Positions 1 to 9,891 of a stretch of 64,000 nt of DNA are shown piece by piece. Position 1 is the first letter of the stretch, and every line of letters begins with the position of its first letter. The translations under genes and the position numbers were made by a program. Source of the DNA: J054 sp965223095. Lineage in GTDB: Bacteria; Pseudomonadota; Gammaproteobacteria; Steroidobacterales; GCA-2729495. The stretch is from NCBI GenBank assembly GCA_965223095.1, contig OZ244979.1:3348001-3412000 (forward strand), written 5' to 3'. Below the pieces are notes generated by a model. That model ran no database searches. It was not told the DNA's origin and saw nothing but the letters and a program-made list of their open reading frames with translations.

Positions 1-805
1 GCTGACCCATCAACATCCACGGCAGCCAGGGCGTAACTCGGTTCCAGGTGCCGTGATAGTCGAGACTGGTGATATCTGGGTTCTGCATATCCTCGGCCTT
101 AACGTGATGCGCAAACATCTCCGATACTTGCACGATGGGACCGGCAGACTCTCGTGGCCATTTGTCAGGCTGCAAGGCGCTGGGATAAGCCAAATGAATA
201 TGCATCTCCATTTCTAGCCAATCGCCGTGCTGATACCAAGGTAAGACGAAGGGAATACGCGGTGGTGCTTTTTCTTTGTTTAAGCCGCCAAATTCCGGCG
301 GTGGCGGAAAATACTCTTCAATGGTGTAGTTGTAGGGGTCGTTGTCCACGTGCACAACTTTTACCGTTTCATCGATGTATGGGTTTTGCCATTCATCAAT
401 CACTTCACCACTGCGCAAATCGGTATACAAAATGATTTCGCGGCATAAGCGCTCAATGACACCATCTTCCCGTTCTTTAAGACGAATAACACCGAAGCCC
501 TGCGAACCGAACAAGTCCTGAATTTTCTCACCCGGCCGGTTACCCGCCACATAGCCCTTGAACCAGAAATATTTTTGTTTGCCAAAATCAATGTCACTTT
601 GAATGCGAGCGTAGGCAAGTTGATTGCCACGGCCCGTGCGCAAGTTGAGATACGGGCCTTCCAGCGCGGGACCCAGACCGTACTTTGCCTTGGCAGCCAT
701 TTTTGCCTGGGCCTGCTGGCTCATGGCGGCCGTGGCCATACTCATGGCCCCAAAAGCGCCAACACTGGCGAAAGATTTCATGAAATCACGGCGATCTTGC
801 GACAT
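1..805 (-). CDS. DUF1838 family protein, Tat-exported, C-terminus cut by window edge
   Basis: An open minus-strand frame starts at the ATG ending at 805 and runs off the left edge (268 codons visible). The N-terminus has a twin-arginine signal (DRRDFMK followed by a hydrophobic stretch and an AQA-type cleavage region near residue 34), so export by Tat is likely. The rest resembles the complete DUF1838 protein at 59736-60611: both share LPWY, ALQPDKWPRES and the block NR(V/I)TPWLPWMLMGQ. The family has no biochemical function I can name. A second, lipoprotein paralogue lies at 53666-54490. Neighbour: a same-strand MFS transporter whose stop is 76 bp upstream. The gene is truncated only by the window, not visibly broken. 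Confidence 0.85.
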   Translation of the reverse strand, partial: MSQDRRDFMKSFASVGAFGAMSMATAAMSQQAQAKMAAKAKYGLGPALEGPYLNLRTGRGNQLAYARIQSDIDFGKQKYFWFKGYVAGNRPGEKIQDLFGSQGFGVIRLKEREDGVIERLCREIILYTDLRSGEVIDEWQNPYIDETVKVVHVDNDPYNYTIEEYFPPPPEFGGLNKEKAPPRIPFVLPWYQHGDWLEMEMHIHLAYPSALQPDKWPRESAGPIVQVSEMFAHHVKAEDMQNPDITSLDYHGTWNRVTPWLPWMLMGQ

Positions 806-881
806 ATTATTATTCCCCGGTAGGCCTAACTCTAACTGCGATCATGGCCCCCAGGCCAAGGATGTGCAACTCGCAGCTATG

Positions 882-2216
882 TCATTCCGATAGTGGTGCG
901 GACTGTGACCGACCCCGCCGCGCCAGCAGACTTAGGGCCCATATCAGCAGCGCCAAATTAGCCGTGGCCATGAACAAGAAAGGTCCAACACGGCTGACAT
1001 TGTCGAACAAATAACCACCCACGATGGCCACGGTAAGGATGCCCAGCGCACCAAACCAGGTCCAGGTTCCAAGCACAGCGCCGCGGCCTCGCTCCGGCGC
1101 CTCTTTGCCGATCAGCGACGTGGCGGAAAGATTGGCGGTCATCTCTGCCATACCGATGAGCGCGGCACATAGATACATCCAAGGACCAATGGGATTGTCA
1201 ATGAAAAACAGCGACCCATAGCCGATAAAACCAAAGCTCATCGCCAAGGCAAGCCCGGCAATACGATCAATGCGATCCAAGATAAAGCCCGCTATGGGCG
1301 CCCAGGGCAAAGCAAAGCCTTGCACCACCACATAAAAAGTTAAAGCTGTCTTACTCGCCTCGGCCGTGGTCAAACCTTGTTCTATACCCGCTTGCGTGAG
1401 CCACAACGTAAAGAAGGTACTCATGACCGAAAGATCGCCCCGAGAAACGCTCGCCGCCGCGTAGGCCAACAGTATTCGGCCGCTGCGCGCGGCTTTGAGC
1501 CCAATCTTAAACGTCGCGAGCAACGGCTCACGTTTGTCGAGTTGCTTGGGCGCACCAGGCGCCAAGCCCAGCGCGAGGACCAAGGCGACGAGCAAACAAA
1601 GCCCCGTGACGGTCCACAGCCAATACTGCCCGGCCTCAACGGTACTCAGACCCATATCGGTAAACCGCACCGGCAAGCCACGCAACAAAGAAATCAATAC
1701 AACCAAGCCCAGCCCATTGAAAATAAAACAAGATGCAATCATCTTGGCGCGACAATGTTCCTGGGTATAGTCATTCGCCACGGCCGGTAGCATGACCGAG
1801 TTGGCGGAGACGCCAAAGGCAAACACCATGCGAAATAAAAACAACATCAACACCGTGCTGGCCAGGGGGTAGAGAAAATAGGCTAAGGCCAAAAATAAGA
1901 ATGCCGCGATGTAGACGGGCTTTCTACCAAATTTATCGGAGAGCGCCCCCACGGGCCCCAGCAAGATAAGCAGCACAATTTCCTGAACAACCGTTAGTCG
2001 ACCCGACAGAGTCCCCTGCTCTGACAAGGGAATATTCAAGATTTCAGTCAGGATGTATGGCTGACTGGTATTGATGAAACTCATGGTCGCGATACCGAAG
2101 AATGACGCGAAATACAGGGCAAATAGATTGCGCCCCGTCACACCGGGATTCATACGCAGCGGCCCAAGTTTCAAGCCGCGTGAATCGACACCAGCTGCGT
2201 TTTGCGAGTTATTCAT
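882..2216 (-). CDS. MFS transporter
   Basis: A 444-residue major facilitator superfamily protein with about 12 hydrophobic segments. The loop 2-3 signature is visible as GALSDKFGRKPVYIAA near residues 85-100. The N-terminal half has the usual alternating hydrophobic blocks, and the C-terminus ends in a basic tail. The inner-membrane substrate cannot be told from sequence. It lies upstream of the exported DUF1838 gene on the same strand, with the divergent paraoxonase-like gene on the other side, so import of a degradable compound is a reasonable inference. The ATG at 2216 gives a normal family length. Confidence 0.85.
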   Translation of the reverse strand: MNNSQNAAGVDSRGLKLGPLRMNPGVTGRNLFALYFASFFGIATMSFINTSQPYILTEILNIPLSEQGTLSGRLTVVQEIVLLILLGPVGALSDKFGRKPVYIAAFLFLALAYFLYPLASTVLMLFLFRMVFAFGVSANSVMLPAVANDYTQEHCRAKMIASCFIFNGLGLVVLISLLRGLPVRFTDMGLSTVEAGQYWLWTVTGLCLLVALVLALGLAPGAPKQLDKREPLLATFKIGLKAARSGRILLAYAAASVSRGDLSVMSTFFTLWLTQAGIEQGLTTAEASKTALTFYVVVQGFALPWAPIAGFILDRIDRIAGLALAMSFGFIGYGSLFFIDNPIGPWMYLCAALIGMAEMTANLSATSLIGKEAPERGRGAVLGTWTWFGALGILTVAIVGGYLFDNVSRVGPFLFMATANLALLIWALSLLARRGRSQSAPLSE

Positions 2217-2450
2217 AGTTATTGACTCTGCTCCTGAGAAAAATTCGAATTTACTGCAGCCTGATGTTCAGGTACCCAGATGGGCTAGCATATTGAGCAA
2301 ACCCTACTATGCGTGCTTTGTGTATAAAAAAATAGTTTCGCCACAACAAGCTAGCTAGTTTCAAGTATAGGCTTACCCACGCCAACACTTGGCGCTAGAA
2401 TACGCGCCATCAACCTAGGTATCGAATCGTAGTGCTTCGGGAGACCACCA

Positions 2451-3524
2451 ATGGGCGGCCTAATTAAAGCGATCCTCAAACTCATAGGCTGGCTAATCCT
2501 CATCAGTCTAGTATTTACCGCTGTTGTGGCCTGGCGAGGCAACTTTTTTCGGCAAGTGGAATCCAATTTTGCCGGCAACTGCGAAGCGCTACCCTTAGAA
2601 GGAAGCGCAGAGGATATCCTAGTAGATCGCGAACGCGGCTTCGCCTATATCTCCTTGCTCGATCGCCTGGGCCTTGTAGAAGGCCGTGATGATGTCCAAG
2701 GCACCGTGGCGTTGATCAATCTAAATGCCAAAACGCCCGCGTCCAGAGTCGCGCTACTGGATAAGCCGGCCCATTTTAGACCCCACGGACTCAGTCTCTA
2801 CGTTGATGCGACGGGCCAACGGCATTTATTCGTGCTCAACCATCCGAAAAATCGCGGCAGCGAGCCAGAAATGGTGGAGCTATTTTTCGAAGTTAGGCCC
2901 GGTGCATTCCGGCATGTCCGAACTTGGACCGATGAAAAATTTCTATCGCCCAACGATTTAGTCGCGGTCGGGCCCGCTCAGTTCTATGTGGCCAATGACA
3001 AAGCCACTAGCGGTCTGCGCGGAGCCATCCAGCAGCTGGGAATCGGCGGTTCGCCGTTAACCTATGTGGACGACAACAAGGTACGCGTGGTGCTCGACGA
3101 TATCGCGTCCGGCGGCGGCATCAACGCGTCGGCTGACGGCCAACGACTCTATGTCGCGGAGACCTCGGCCCAGCGAATTCGTGTTCTGGAACGCGATGCA
3201 ACAACGGGTGATGTTAAAGATTTACAGCGCATTCCCATTGGTACTTCGCCAGACAATGTGGATGTCGCGGCCGATGGCAGCCTATGGATCGGTGCCCACG
3301 CCAATACCTTTAAGTTGATTCAACACTTTGCGGCCAAGAAGCCCGCACCGTCGCAGGTATTGCGACTTGTGCTCGATACCAACGGCCAAGCAACCGACCA
3401 AGACAATGTTTATCTTGACGACGGCAGTACTTTTTCAGCCAGCAGCGTGGGTGCCAGCTATAAAGATCAAGTGTTGGTGGGCTCAATAACCGAGCGCAAG
3501 ATCATGCTTTGCCGCAGAAGCTAA
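2451..3524 (+). CDS. Paraoxonase (PON)-like arylesterase/lactonase, membrane-anchored
   Basis: A 357-residue six-bladed beta-propeller protein of the paraoxonase type. The residues that form the calcium and catalytic centre of PON1 all appear in order: Glu-Asp in SAEDILVD, His in RPHGLSL, His in LNHPKN, Asn in SPNDLV, Asn in GGGINAS, Asp-Asn in SPDNVDV and His in GAHANT. The first 25 residues form one membrane segment, so the propeller should face the periplasm, as with the retained N-terminal anchor of animal PONs. Known family members hydrolyse lactones and aryl esters; the substrate here is unknown. It is a single gene, divergent from the MFS transporter and followed by a strong hairpin. 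Confidence 0.75.
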   Translation: MGGLIKAILKLIGWLILISLVFTAVVAWRGNFFRQVESNFAGNCEALPLEGSAEDILVDRERGFAYISLLDRLGLVEGRDDVQGTVALINLNAKTPASRVALLDKPAHFRPHGLSLYVDATGQRHLFVLNHPKNRGSEPEMVELFFEVRPGAFRHVRTWTDEKFLSPNDLVAVGPAQFYVANDKATSGLRGAIQQLGIGGSPLTYVDDNKVRVVLDDIASGGGINASADGQRLYVAETSAQRIRVLERDATTGDVKDLQRIPIGTSPDNVDVAADGSLWIGAHANTFKLIQHFAAKKPAPSQVLRLVLDTNGQATDQDNVYLDDGSTFSASSVGASYKDQVLVGSITERKIMLCRRS

Positions 3525-3716
3525 AACGATCGCCAATCGACTTCATGGCCAAATTTCGGTTGGAAGAAGATGCAAACCCTGGCTGCTAGCGAAGTACTTC
3601 TAGAATTCTCAGGCAGTGACGGCACTAGAACTTGGCCGACAAAAGGTTGCCACTGCCTTCAGTCAACCAATAAAATATGGATGAAGCGTTGACCTAATAC
3701 CGTCCCAGTGCATCTA

Positions 3717-3749
3717 CCAGAAAGGCCGCGCGTTGCGCGGCCTTTCTGG
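3717..3749. terminator. Perfect 15-bp hairpin, probable bidirectional terminator
   Basis: Arms at 3717-3731 and 3735-3749 are exact reverse complements around a GTT loop. It lies between the convergent ends of the paraoxonase-like gene (stop at 3524) and the TonB-receptor gene (stop at 3766). The arm carries CCTTTCTGG rather than a long T-run, so efficiency is uncertain. Its position suits termination of both genes. Confidence 0.65.
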
Positions 3750-3765
3750 TTACAAAACAACAATC

Positions 3766-6303
3766 TTAGTTCGTCTCACCAAATCGATAAGTCAATCTCG
3801 CACCGAAAGAACGCTTGTCTGGCATATATAGCGTGCCCTGATTCAAGAAAAGTCCCGTGGCCGCGAAAGTCGGCACAGAACCATCGCCAAAGCCAGTTTT
3901 TACCGTATCGTCGTCGAAAGCATTGTCGACGTACAATGTCAGGTCCAAGTTCTCGTTCGTAATACCGGCACGAAAATCAACCAAGACGTAGGAGGGAAAT
4001 ACCAAAGTGTTCTGCGCGCTATCAAATCGATCATCCTGATACTCGAAGCCGCCCTCGAAGAACCAATCGGTAGTCCCCACCAAGTTGCTCTGCCAGCGGG
4101 CGTTGCCAACTAAGGCGTTTTCCGGCGCGTCTTCAAGCTCATTACCGCTGTAGTCGACATTACAACCAAGCTGGCCTGCCACCGTAACCGGCGTGCAATT
4201 GCCGACGTAGCCGATAGTGCCAGCACCACTGGTAAATTGGGTATATTGGGTGTACTCGGTATCCAACCAGGTATAACTCAGTGACAAGGACAGGTTATCT
4301 GTAGGCACCCATTGCGTTTCAATTTCTAGACCCCAAACTTCTGCCTTACCGGCGTTCACAATTCGGGGGGATAGAACACCAGTATCGGGGTCAGTGACTT
4401 GAGTCGAAACTTGCTTGTTCTTGAAATCCTGAAAAAACAGGGCTGCGTTTAGTCGAACACGATTGTCCGCCAAGTCTGATTTATATCCCAACTCGTAGGC
4501 ATCGAGCTTCTCTTGATCGAAGCGGAAATTCGCGACGGGATCCGAACAGTTCGGGTCCGCCGCGCAACCATCGTCATAGAAACCGCCCGTTCCACCCAAC
4601 AACAAACTAATACCCTTGGGTTTAAAAGCGCGAGCCCAAGAAAGATAAACAATCGAATTGTCGGTCGCGTCCCAAGTCACGGATAGCTTCGGCGCGAAAA
4701 AATCGTCATCTTCTGATGCGGGTCTCACATCAGCAACGGTTGTCACACCAAAACCATCGGTTCCAGGCCCAGGTGCGGGACAGGTAAACGGCAATCCAAA
4801 GATTAAGCAGAGGTTACCGGAGGGGTCGATCAAACCATTGTCCGTATTCGGCCCTCCCACATCGAGGTCTTCCCAAGTGTTACGGCCCTCGAAGGCCAAC
4901 TTCCAGCGTTCCAAGAACTCCCATTCAACCAAGCCATAGACTGAGTAGTGCTCGGTATCTCGCTCCCACCGGTCTGGGTTCAGCGGCACCGTGACGCCAA
5001 TGTTGGCCATGCTCGGACCACAGGGCGCGCCGGAAAAGTCCAGACAGGTATAGGCCCCGTCGTCGAACTCCACTTCCTCATTCCAGAACAAGCCACCAAT
5101 GACCCATGTCAGGGCGCCATCGTCATTCGAAGCCAAGCGAAACTCTTGGCTAAAGAGGTCTGTGCGGTTGTCGAAAAAAAGCTCAGCCGCCACATTTGAA
5201 GTGCTGGCGCTGACGTCCTCACTGCCTTCTCGCTGGACGCTGCGGGTATCCGCGAAATGGGTCAAGGACGTTAAGGCGACTGCTCCCAAATCCCAATCAA
5301 TGGTCAGCGTTGCTCGGGTATTGTTGCGATCGGTACCTTCAAAGTCGCCGCAAGTCGTGACGTCCGAGGGGTCGAGGCAACTTTGCGGTCGCTCGCTCAT
5401 CATCGGTGTGAGTTGATCTCCGTCAAAGGCATCACCATTTACCCCAGCCACGGCCGGTACCGACACGATGCCAGCATCGATTGCGGACTGTGGCACCGTG
5501 AACATCGCGTTGAATGGCATGACGCCAAAGGGCGTGACGCCAAATTCGTCATCCAGATGCTCTACGCGTGCTGTGATGGACACATTGTCCGTGGGCGTCA
5601 ATACGACGGTACCCGCCACGCTGGTGCCCTCGGAACCCCCCATGTCACCGCGGGTGAGCGCATTGTCGTAGTAGCCGTCATGGTTCCACACCATTCCCGT
5701 GAAGCCCAAGGCGATGCTCTCGCTTAGCGGCCCCGACACATCGGCGCTGAATTCCTGCTGGCCATAGTTGCCGACATCCATACCGACGCGGGCGCGAAAT
5801 TCGTCGCCGGGTTTGCGCGTGATGTAATTGATCGCACCGGCGAACGCCGATCTGCCGTAGAGCGCGTTCTGGGGCCCCTTGACGATTTCAACGCGCTCAA
5901 GATCAAACAGCCGAGGATTAATCAGTAATGAACCGCCGGCGGTGCTAATGGCCTCACTAGAAATATCGATGCCATCCTGAAGTACCGCGACATTTTGTCG
6001 CCCACGTGTCGGTGAAAGACCGCGAACCACGATGCGCTGATCTTGCGGCGAGAAACCCTTGTCCAGAATCAGGCTTGACGATTGCTGGAGCAGTCCATCC
6101 AAACTCACGATACCCTTGCGAGATATCTCATCGGCACCAATGGCCTGAATCGCAATGGGCACGGATTGAACATTCTCTTCCAACTTACGCGTTGAAACCG
6201 TAATCTCTTCAATGGCGGCCCAGGCTTGGGCACCCATGGAGGCTGCGAACAAAAATACCAGTGCTCGTCCAAGCGCCGGTACTACAAAGCGCATTCCCAT
6301 CAT
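3766..6303 (-). CDS. TonB-dependent outer-membrane receptor
   Basis: An outer-membrane beta-barrel receptor of about 845 residues. The start is placed at the ATG at 6303, which has GGGGAG six bases upstream; further in-frame ATGs follow at 6300 and 6294. A signal peptide (hydrophobic, ending AQAWA) is followed by a TonB box, EEITVSTRK at residues 32-40, a plug domain (RIVVRGLSPTRGRQNVAVLQDG; ERVEIVKGPQNALYGR) and a long barrel ending in the typical aromatic C-terminal strand (LTYRFGETN). Such receptors import large or scarce compounds with TonB energy. The plug type is common among receptors for organic substrates, but the ligand cannot be read from sequence. No TonB/ExbB genes are nearby. 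Confidence 0.9.
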   Translation of the reverse strand: MMGMRFVVPALGRALVFLFAASMGAQAWAAIEEITVSTRKLEENVQSVPIAIQAIGADEISRKGIVSLDGLLQQSSSLILDKGFSPQDQRIVVRGLSPTRGRQNVAVLQDGIDISSEAISTAGGSLLINPRLFDLERVEIVKGPQNALYGRSAFAGAINYITRKPGDEFRARVGMDVGNYGQQEFSADVSGPLSESIALGFTGMVWNHDGYYDNALTRGDMGGSEGTSVAGTVVLTPTDNVSITARVEHLDDEFGVTPFGVMPFNAMFTVPQSAIDAGIVSVPAVAGVNGDAFDGDQLTPMMSERPQSCLDPSDVTTCGDFEGTDRNNTRATLTIDWDLGAVALTSLTHFADTRSVQREGSEDVSASTSNVAAELFFDNRTDLFSQEFRLASNDDGALTWVIGGLFWNEEVEFDDGAYTCLDFSGAPCGPSMANIGVTVPLNPDRWERDTEHYSVYGLVEWEFLERWKLAFEGRNTWEDLDVGGPNTDNGLIDPSGNLCLIFGLPFTCPAPGPGTDGFGVTTVADVRPASEDDDFFAPKLSVTWDATDNSIVYLSWARAFKPKGISLLLGGTGGFYDDGCAADPNCSDPVANFRFDQEKLDAYELGYKSDLADNRVRLNAALFFQDFKNKQVSTQVTDPDTGVLSPRIVNAGKAEVWGLEIETQWVPTDNLSLSLSYTWLDTEYTQYTQFTSGAGTIGYVGNCTPVTVAGQLGCNVDYSGNELEDAPENALVGNARWQSNLVGTTDWFFEGGFEYQDDRFDSAQNTLVFPSYVLVDFRAGITNENLDLTLYVDNAFDDDTVKTGFGDGSVPTFAATGLFLNQGTLYMPDKRSFGARLTYRFGETN

Positions 6304-6770
6304 TAGATCTCCCCTGGCTGTCGAGACTGCCGCGTTCGGCGACAAAGCGCCTGTAACCCCCAAGCTACAGGTCTCAGATGTTCCGAGTGTAACCCTCTGA
6401 TGGCCTGAAGGAAACCCAGCGCCATTCTGTGGTAAAAAAGAAACATTGGCGGAAGAATTTCGCTAGGTACGCTTGGGTCAACAGGGCTGCAGAAGCCGGG
6501 GCCGAGCCATAGCGACTCGTCGAATGCCCACGCGCCCAATAGCGAACCCGCCGTGGAGACCGGTATCGTTTGCGCGGCGGCCAACAGATACAAGATCAAT
6601 ACGCCGGACACCGAGATGCCCACGCAGCCACTCGGGCAACATTCGAGTCTAAGCAAGGGCCGTCCTGGCTGGGCGGCGCCGTTCTAATCATGGCTTTTAT
6701 GACCTAAGCCGCTTGGTAGCGCATGCCAAACGCCCCAGACCGGCGATGGACGTCGCTGGTTTTCCCGCGA
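6304..6770. other. Intergenic stretch upstream of the TonB-receptor gene
   Basis: No convincing gene. Open frames here are short with unlikely composition. Close to the receptor start there is an inverted repeat CCTGTA/TACAGG (6350-6355 and 6366-6371), which could be an operator. Nothing else recognisable. Confidence 0.3.
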
Positions 6771-7643
6771 CTAGCCCAGCAGCAACTTATCGAAAATCGC
6801 GCCGGTCAATAGCAGACCCAATTGCACGATGGACGCCGCAAAGGTCCGCCAACCCTGGGGCACGCTTGGCTTGCTCACCAACCGCAGGCTGGCACGAATG
6901 AAATAGATACCGCCGCCCGCCGCGCAAAGTCCGTAAATCCAGCTCATCCCGTAGTACAGCGGCACCAGCGACAGCAATACCAAGGGAATGACATGCCAGA
7001 GGATCGCGCGGGTGGCGATGCCCTCTTCGACCACCACCGGAAGCATGGGCACACCCGCCGCCGCATAGTCTCGCTTGCACGCATAGGCCAAGGCCCAGAA
7101 ATGCGGGGGCGTCCATAGAAACAACACCACCGCCAAAACGACGGGCGCGGGTGCCAGGGCAGAATCGACAGCCGCCGCCCCGGCCATAACGGCAAAACTA
7201 CCCGCCAAGCCACCCACCACAATGTTGAGCCAAGTGCGACGCTTCAGCCAGACCGTGTACACAAATCCGTAGGTGAAGGACCCTAGAAAAACATAAAAAG
7301 CAGCCAATACGTTAGACGCTAGGGCGACCGCCACCAAAGACAGTAGCGTCACCGCGGCCAAACCCACCAGCCAATAACGGTCGGCGCGCAATTCGCCCGT
7401 CACAAAGGCACGCTTTTTGGTGCGCGTCATCTGGGCATCGATATCACGCTCATAGAGCTGATTGAACGCACCGGCCGCGGAGGATGAAACCAAGACGGCA
7501 AGCCCCAACACCACTATTTGCCAAGGCCGCAGGCCCATTTCCGCCGTGGGGCTGACCGCGATACCCGCTAAAGCGCAGGACATGATTAGAAAACCAAGCC
7601 TGACCTTCGCCGCGTGGTAAACCAATTTGAGTGTTTCCGTCAT
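6771..7643 (-). CDS. cyoE: Protoheme IX farnesyltransferase (heme O synthase)
   Basis: A 290-residue UbiA-superfamily membrane prenyltransferase. It attaches a farnesyl group to protoheme IX to make heme O for terminal oxidases. The first Asp-rich motif reads NQLYERDIDAQMTRT near residues 75-90, as in CyoE/CtaB, and about eight or nine hydrophobic helices follow. I use the ATG at 7643; a TTG four codons upstream is also open, and neither has a clear ribosome site. No oxidase genes adjoin it in this window. The EamA-type transporter lies 90 bp upstream on the same strand. Confidence 0.85.
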   Translation of the reverse strand: MTETLKLVYHAAKVRLGFLIMSCALAGIAVSPTAEMGLRPWQIVVLGLAVLVSSSAAGAFNQLYERDIDAQMTRTKKRAFVTGELRADRYWLVGLAAVTLLSLVAVALASNVLAAFYVFLGSFTYGFVYTVWLKRRTWLNIVVGGLAGSFAVMAGAAAVDSALAPAPVVLAVVLFLWTPPHFWALAYACKRDYAAAGVPMLPVVVEEGIATRAILWHVIPLVLLSLVPLYYGMSWIYGLCAAGGGIYFIRASLRLVSKPSVPQGWRTFAASIVQLGLLLTGAIFDKLLLG

Positions 7644-7733
7644 GGTCGTCGGCAATACCGTGAAGTTGTTTTGTGTGGATATTTTTTCGAAATGCCTAGC
7701 GCGTCATTCTACCCACAAGCGGGCCTCGGAAAA

Positions 7734-8678
7734 CTACTCAGGCGGCTTTGGCTCCTGTTCCACGCTGGGAATCAGCGCATCTTGAAGAGGAAAATCTGCT
7801 TGTAAATCAGATTTATCTACGCGAGTTTCACGGTAAAGTATAAAGAGACCACTAGCGATGATGATGGCCGCACCGATCCAGGTATCGCGCGCGGGCACTT
7901 CTCCCCAAATCAAGAAACCGGCAGCGGCGGCCCAAATCAAGCCCGTGTAATCGAAGGGCACCAGCACCGCGGCCTGGGCGTGCCGGAAAGCCGCATTCAT
8001 CAACAGGAAGGCCAGACCGCCGAAACTGCCGCAAAGGACGAACAGCATCCAGCCGGTGGGCGTGGGCGCGCGCCAATTGGACCAGGCACCGACGGCACCC
8101 AGGAGCATGGGTGCCAAGAACAAGTAAAAGCTCAGAGCGCCCGTGGATTCAGTCGTGTTGAGCTTGCGGGCGGTGAGCGATAACAAAGCGTAAGTCACCG
8201 CACCGCAGAGAGCCACCCAAGCGGCCGGCTCCGACAAGCCCGTATCGGGCCGCAATACAACCAGCACACCAAAAAAACCAAACAGCACCGCGACCCAGCG
8301 CCAAGGACCCACCAGTTCACCGAGGAAAGGCCGCGACAAAGCGGTCACCACCAGGGGTGCCGCGAACGCGATGGTCAACACCGTGGCGAGGGGTATCCGC
8401 GGTAGCGCATAAAAGAACGCGTACATGGAGGTCGCCATGAGCAGGGTTCGCAGCCCATGCCAAACCGGCTGCTGGCTGCGCAGACTGCGAATACCGCCTT
8501 GGCTAAGCGCGAACCAGCCGATAAACACCGCCGAGAACATGGAGCGCAGCAGCACCAGCTGCGACAAGGAATAGTCAGCCAGCAGCAGTTTAGCCGTGAC
8601 ATCGAGCCCCACCATGGACAAAGAAGCAGCACACATCAGTGCAATGCCACGGGCCGTAGACGCTTGGAACTGGGTCAT
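7734..8678 (-). CDS. DMT superfamily (EamA-type) transporter
   Basis: A 314-residue inner-membrane protein with about ten hydrophobic helices in two homologous halves, as in EamA/RhaT-type drug/metabolite transporters. Each half begins with a conserved small-residue helix (GIALMCAASLSMVGLDVTAK in the first half; PAAWVALCGAVTYALLSL in the second). The C-terminal tail after residue 290 is polar and charged. Many relatives export amino acids or other small metabolites; the substrate cannot be assigned. It is followed on the same strand by cyoE. Confidence 0.8.
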   Translation of the reverse strand: MTQFQASTARGIALMCAASLSMVGLDVTAKLLLADYSLSQLVLLRSMFSAVFIGWFALSQGGIRSLRSQQPVWHGLRTLLMATSMYAFFYALPRIPLATVLTIAFAAPLVVTALSRPFLGELVGPWRWVAVLFGFFGVLVVLRPDTGLSEPAAWVALCGAVTYALLSLTARKLNTTESTGALSFYLFLAPMLLGAVGAWSNWRAPTPTGWMLFVLCGSFGGLAFLLMNAAFRHAQAAVLVPFDYTGLIWAAAAGFLIWGEVPARDTWIGAAIIIASGLFILYRETRVDKSDLQADFPLQDALIPSVEQEPKPPE

Positions 8679-9053
8679 GGCCGCGGGCTCTCAAGGCCAG
8701 TTGAAGCGGTCCGGAACCGCTGCAATCTGGGACTTGGAATGCCGGTCACAAAACCGATGTAGCACAAGATCGCCATGCACAGTCTCAATTAGAAGCAGTC
8801 ACCGGTAAACCACCACAACACGGATCAGCGATGCAGCGCGAAATCCGTTTCGATTCCGCTACCAGGGTACCGGCAAGCGCGGCGATGGATGGGTGATCAA
8901 TCGCAGCAGCGCGTTGGATTCCCAGGGTTGTACCGATAACTGACTGTTTATAAATATATTTCAATAGCAAGCAAAAAACCTAGGCGCTTAATAGTCTGCA
9001 GTTATACCGGGATAACAAGTCCGACGTTCACCACACGCCGGCGAAGGCTTAGG
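8679..9053. other. Divergent intergenic region before cysH
   Basis: No gene seen. An AT-rich patch at 8941-8965 carries TATAAA (8949-8954) with TTGTAC 15 bp upstream (8928-8933), a possible promoter reading toward cysH. An inverted repeat GTTAT/ATAAC spans 9001-9016, just before the gene, and could be a regulator site; a link to CysB is only a guess. Confidence 0.3.
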
Positions 9054-9887
9054 GTGTCCATTGGGTTATCTGTCATCGGTACGGCAATTGCGCGGATTAT
9101 GAGCGGCTACGGTCAAAGTACAGCAAGACTGCGGGAGTACGCACCAACGAACCCCTGCGTCACCGCCTACGACGAGGACGAAAGTCGAGCCATCGCGCTG
9201 GAGCACTGTAACAGTCACTTCGCCAACCTCAGCGCGCAACAACGCGTGGCATGGTCGCTGGAGCACTTGCCCGGGAAAGCTGTGCTGTCGTCGAGTTTCG
9301 GTGCACAAGCGGCCGTCTCTTTGCATCTGGTCGCACAACTGCAGCCAGGTATCCCGGTGATCTTCATCGATACCGGCTACTTGTTTCCCGAGACCTACCG
9401 ATTTGTCGAAGAACTTGTTGAGCGATTGAATCTCAATCTACAGGTCTACGCCAATCCGGTAACGCCCGCTCGCCAAGAAGCACTCCATGGCAAGCGCTGG
9501 GAACAAGGTGTCGATGGTTTGGATGCCTACAACCGCGACAACAAAGTCGAGCCGATGGAACGCGCGCTGCGAGAACTTGGCGCGGGTACCTGGTTCGCCG
9601 GCCTGCGGCGCGACCAAGCATTGAGTCGACGAAACACGCCCTTTCTAACTTGGGCCGGTGATCGCTGGAAAGTCCATGCCATCGCGGATTGGAATGATCG
9701 CGACGTGCATCACTATTTGCGGCGACATGACCTGCCCTATCACCCGCTGTGGGAAAAGGGCTATGTCTCGATTGGTGATGTACACACGACGCGATCAATC
9801 CACGAAGTGAGCAATCAAGAACAAACTAGATTCTTTGGGCTCAAGCGCGAGTGCGGCCTGCACCAAATCGACTTGGCCTCGCTATAA
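9054..9887 (+). CDS. cysH: Phosphoadenylyl-sulfate (PAPS) reductase
   Basis: Reduces PAPS to sulfite with thioredoxin in assimilatory sulfate reduction (cytosol). Visible features are the PP-loop-like SSSFGAQAAVSLHL (residues about 80-95), DTGYLFPETYRF, and the C-terminal catalytic KRECGLH. The CC...CxxC pair of the iron-sulfur APS reductases is absent, which favours the PAPS-specific type. The reading frame gives 277 residues from GTG at 9054; an internal ATG at 9099 would give 262, closer to the E. coli length, so the start is open. It converges on cysB, with only 4 bp between the two stops. Confidence 0.85.
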   Translation: MSIGLSVIGTAIARIMSGYGQSTARLREYAPTNPCVTAYDEDESRAIALEHCNSHFANLSAQQRVAWSLEHLPGKAVLSSSFGAQAAVSLHLVAQLQPGIPVIFIDTGYLFPETYRFVEELVERLNLNLQVYANPVTPARQEALHGKRWEQGVDGLDAYNRDNKVEPMERALRELGAGTWFAGLRRDQALSRRNTPFLTWAGDRWKVHAIADWNDRDVHHYLRRHDLPYHPLWEKGYVSIGDVHTTRSIHEVSNQEQTRFFGLKRECGLHQIDLASL

Positions 9888-9891
9888 AACC

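Noticed and set aside
6304..6656. Open frame of about 117 codons upstream of the TonB receptor (minus strand, to 6303)
   Set aside because: Composition is unlike nearby genes, it lacks a ribosome site and overlaps the receptor start region.
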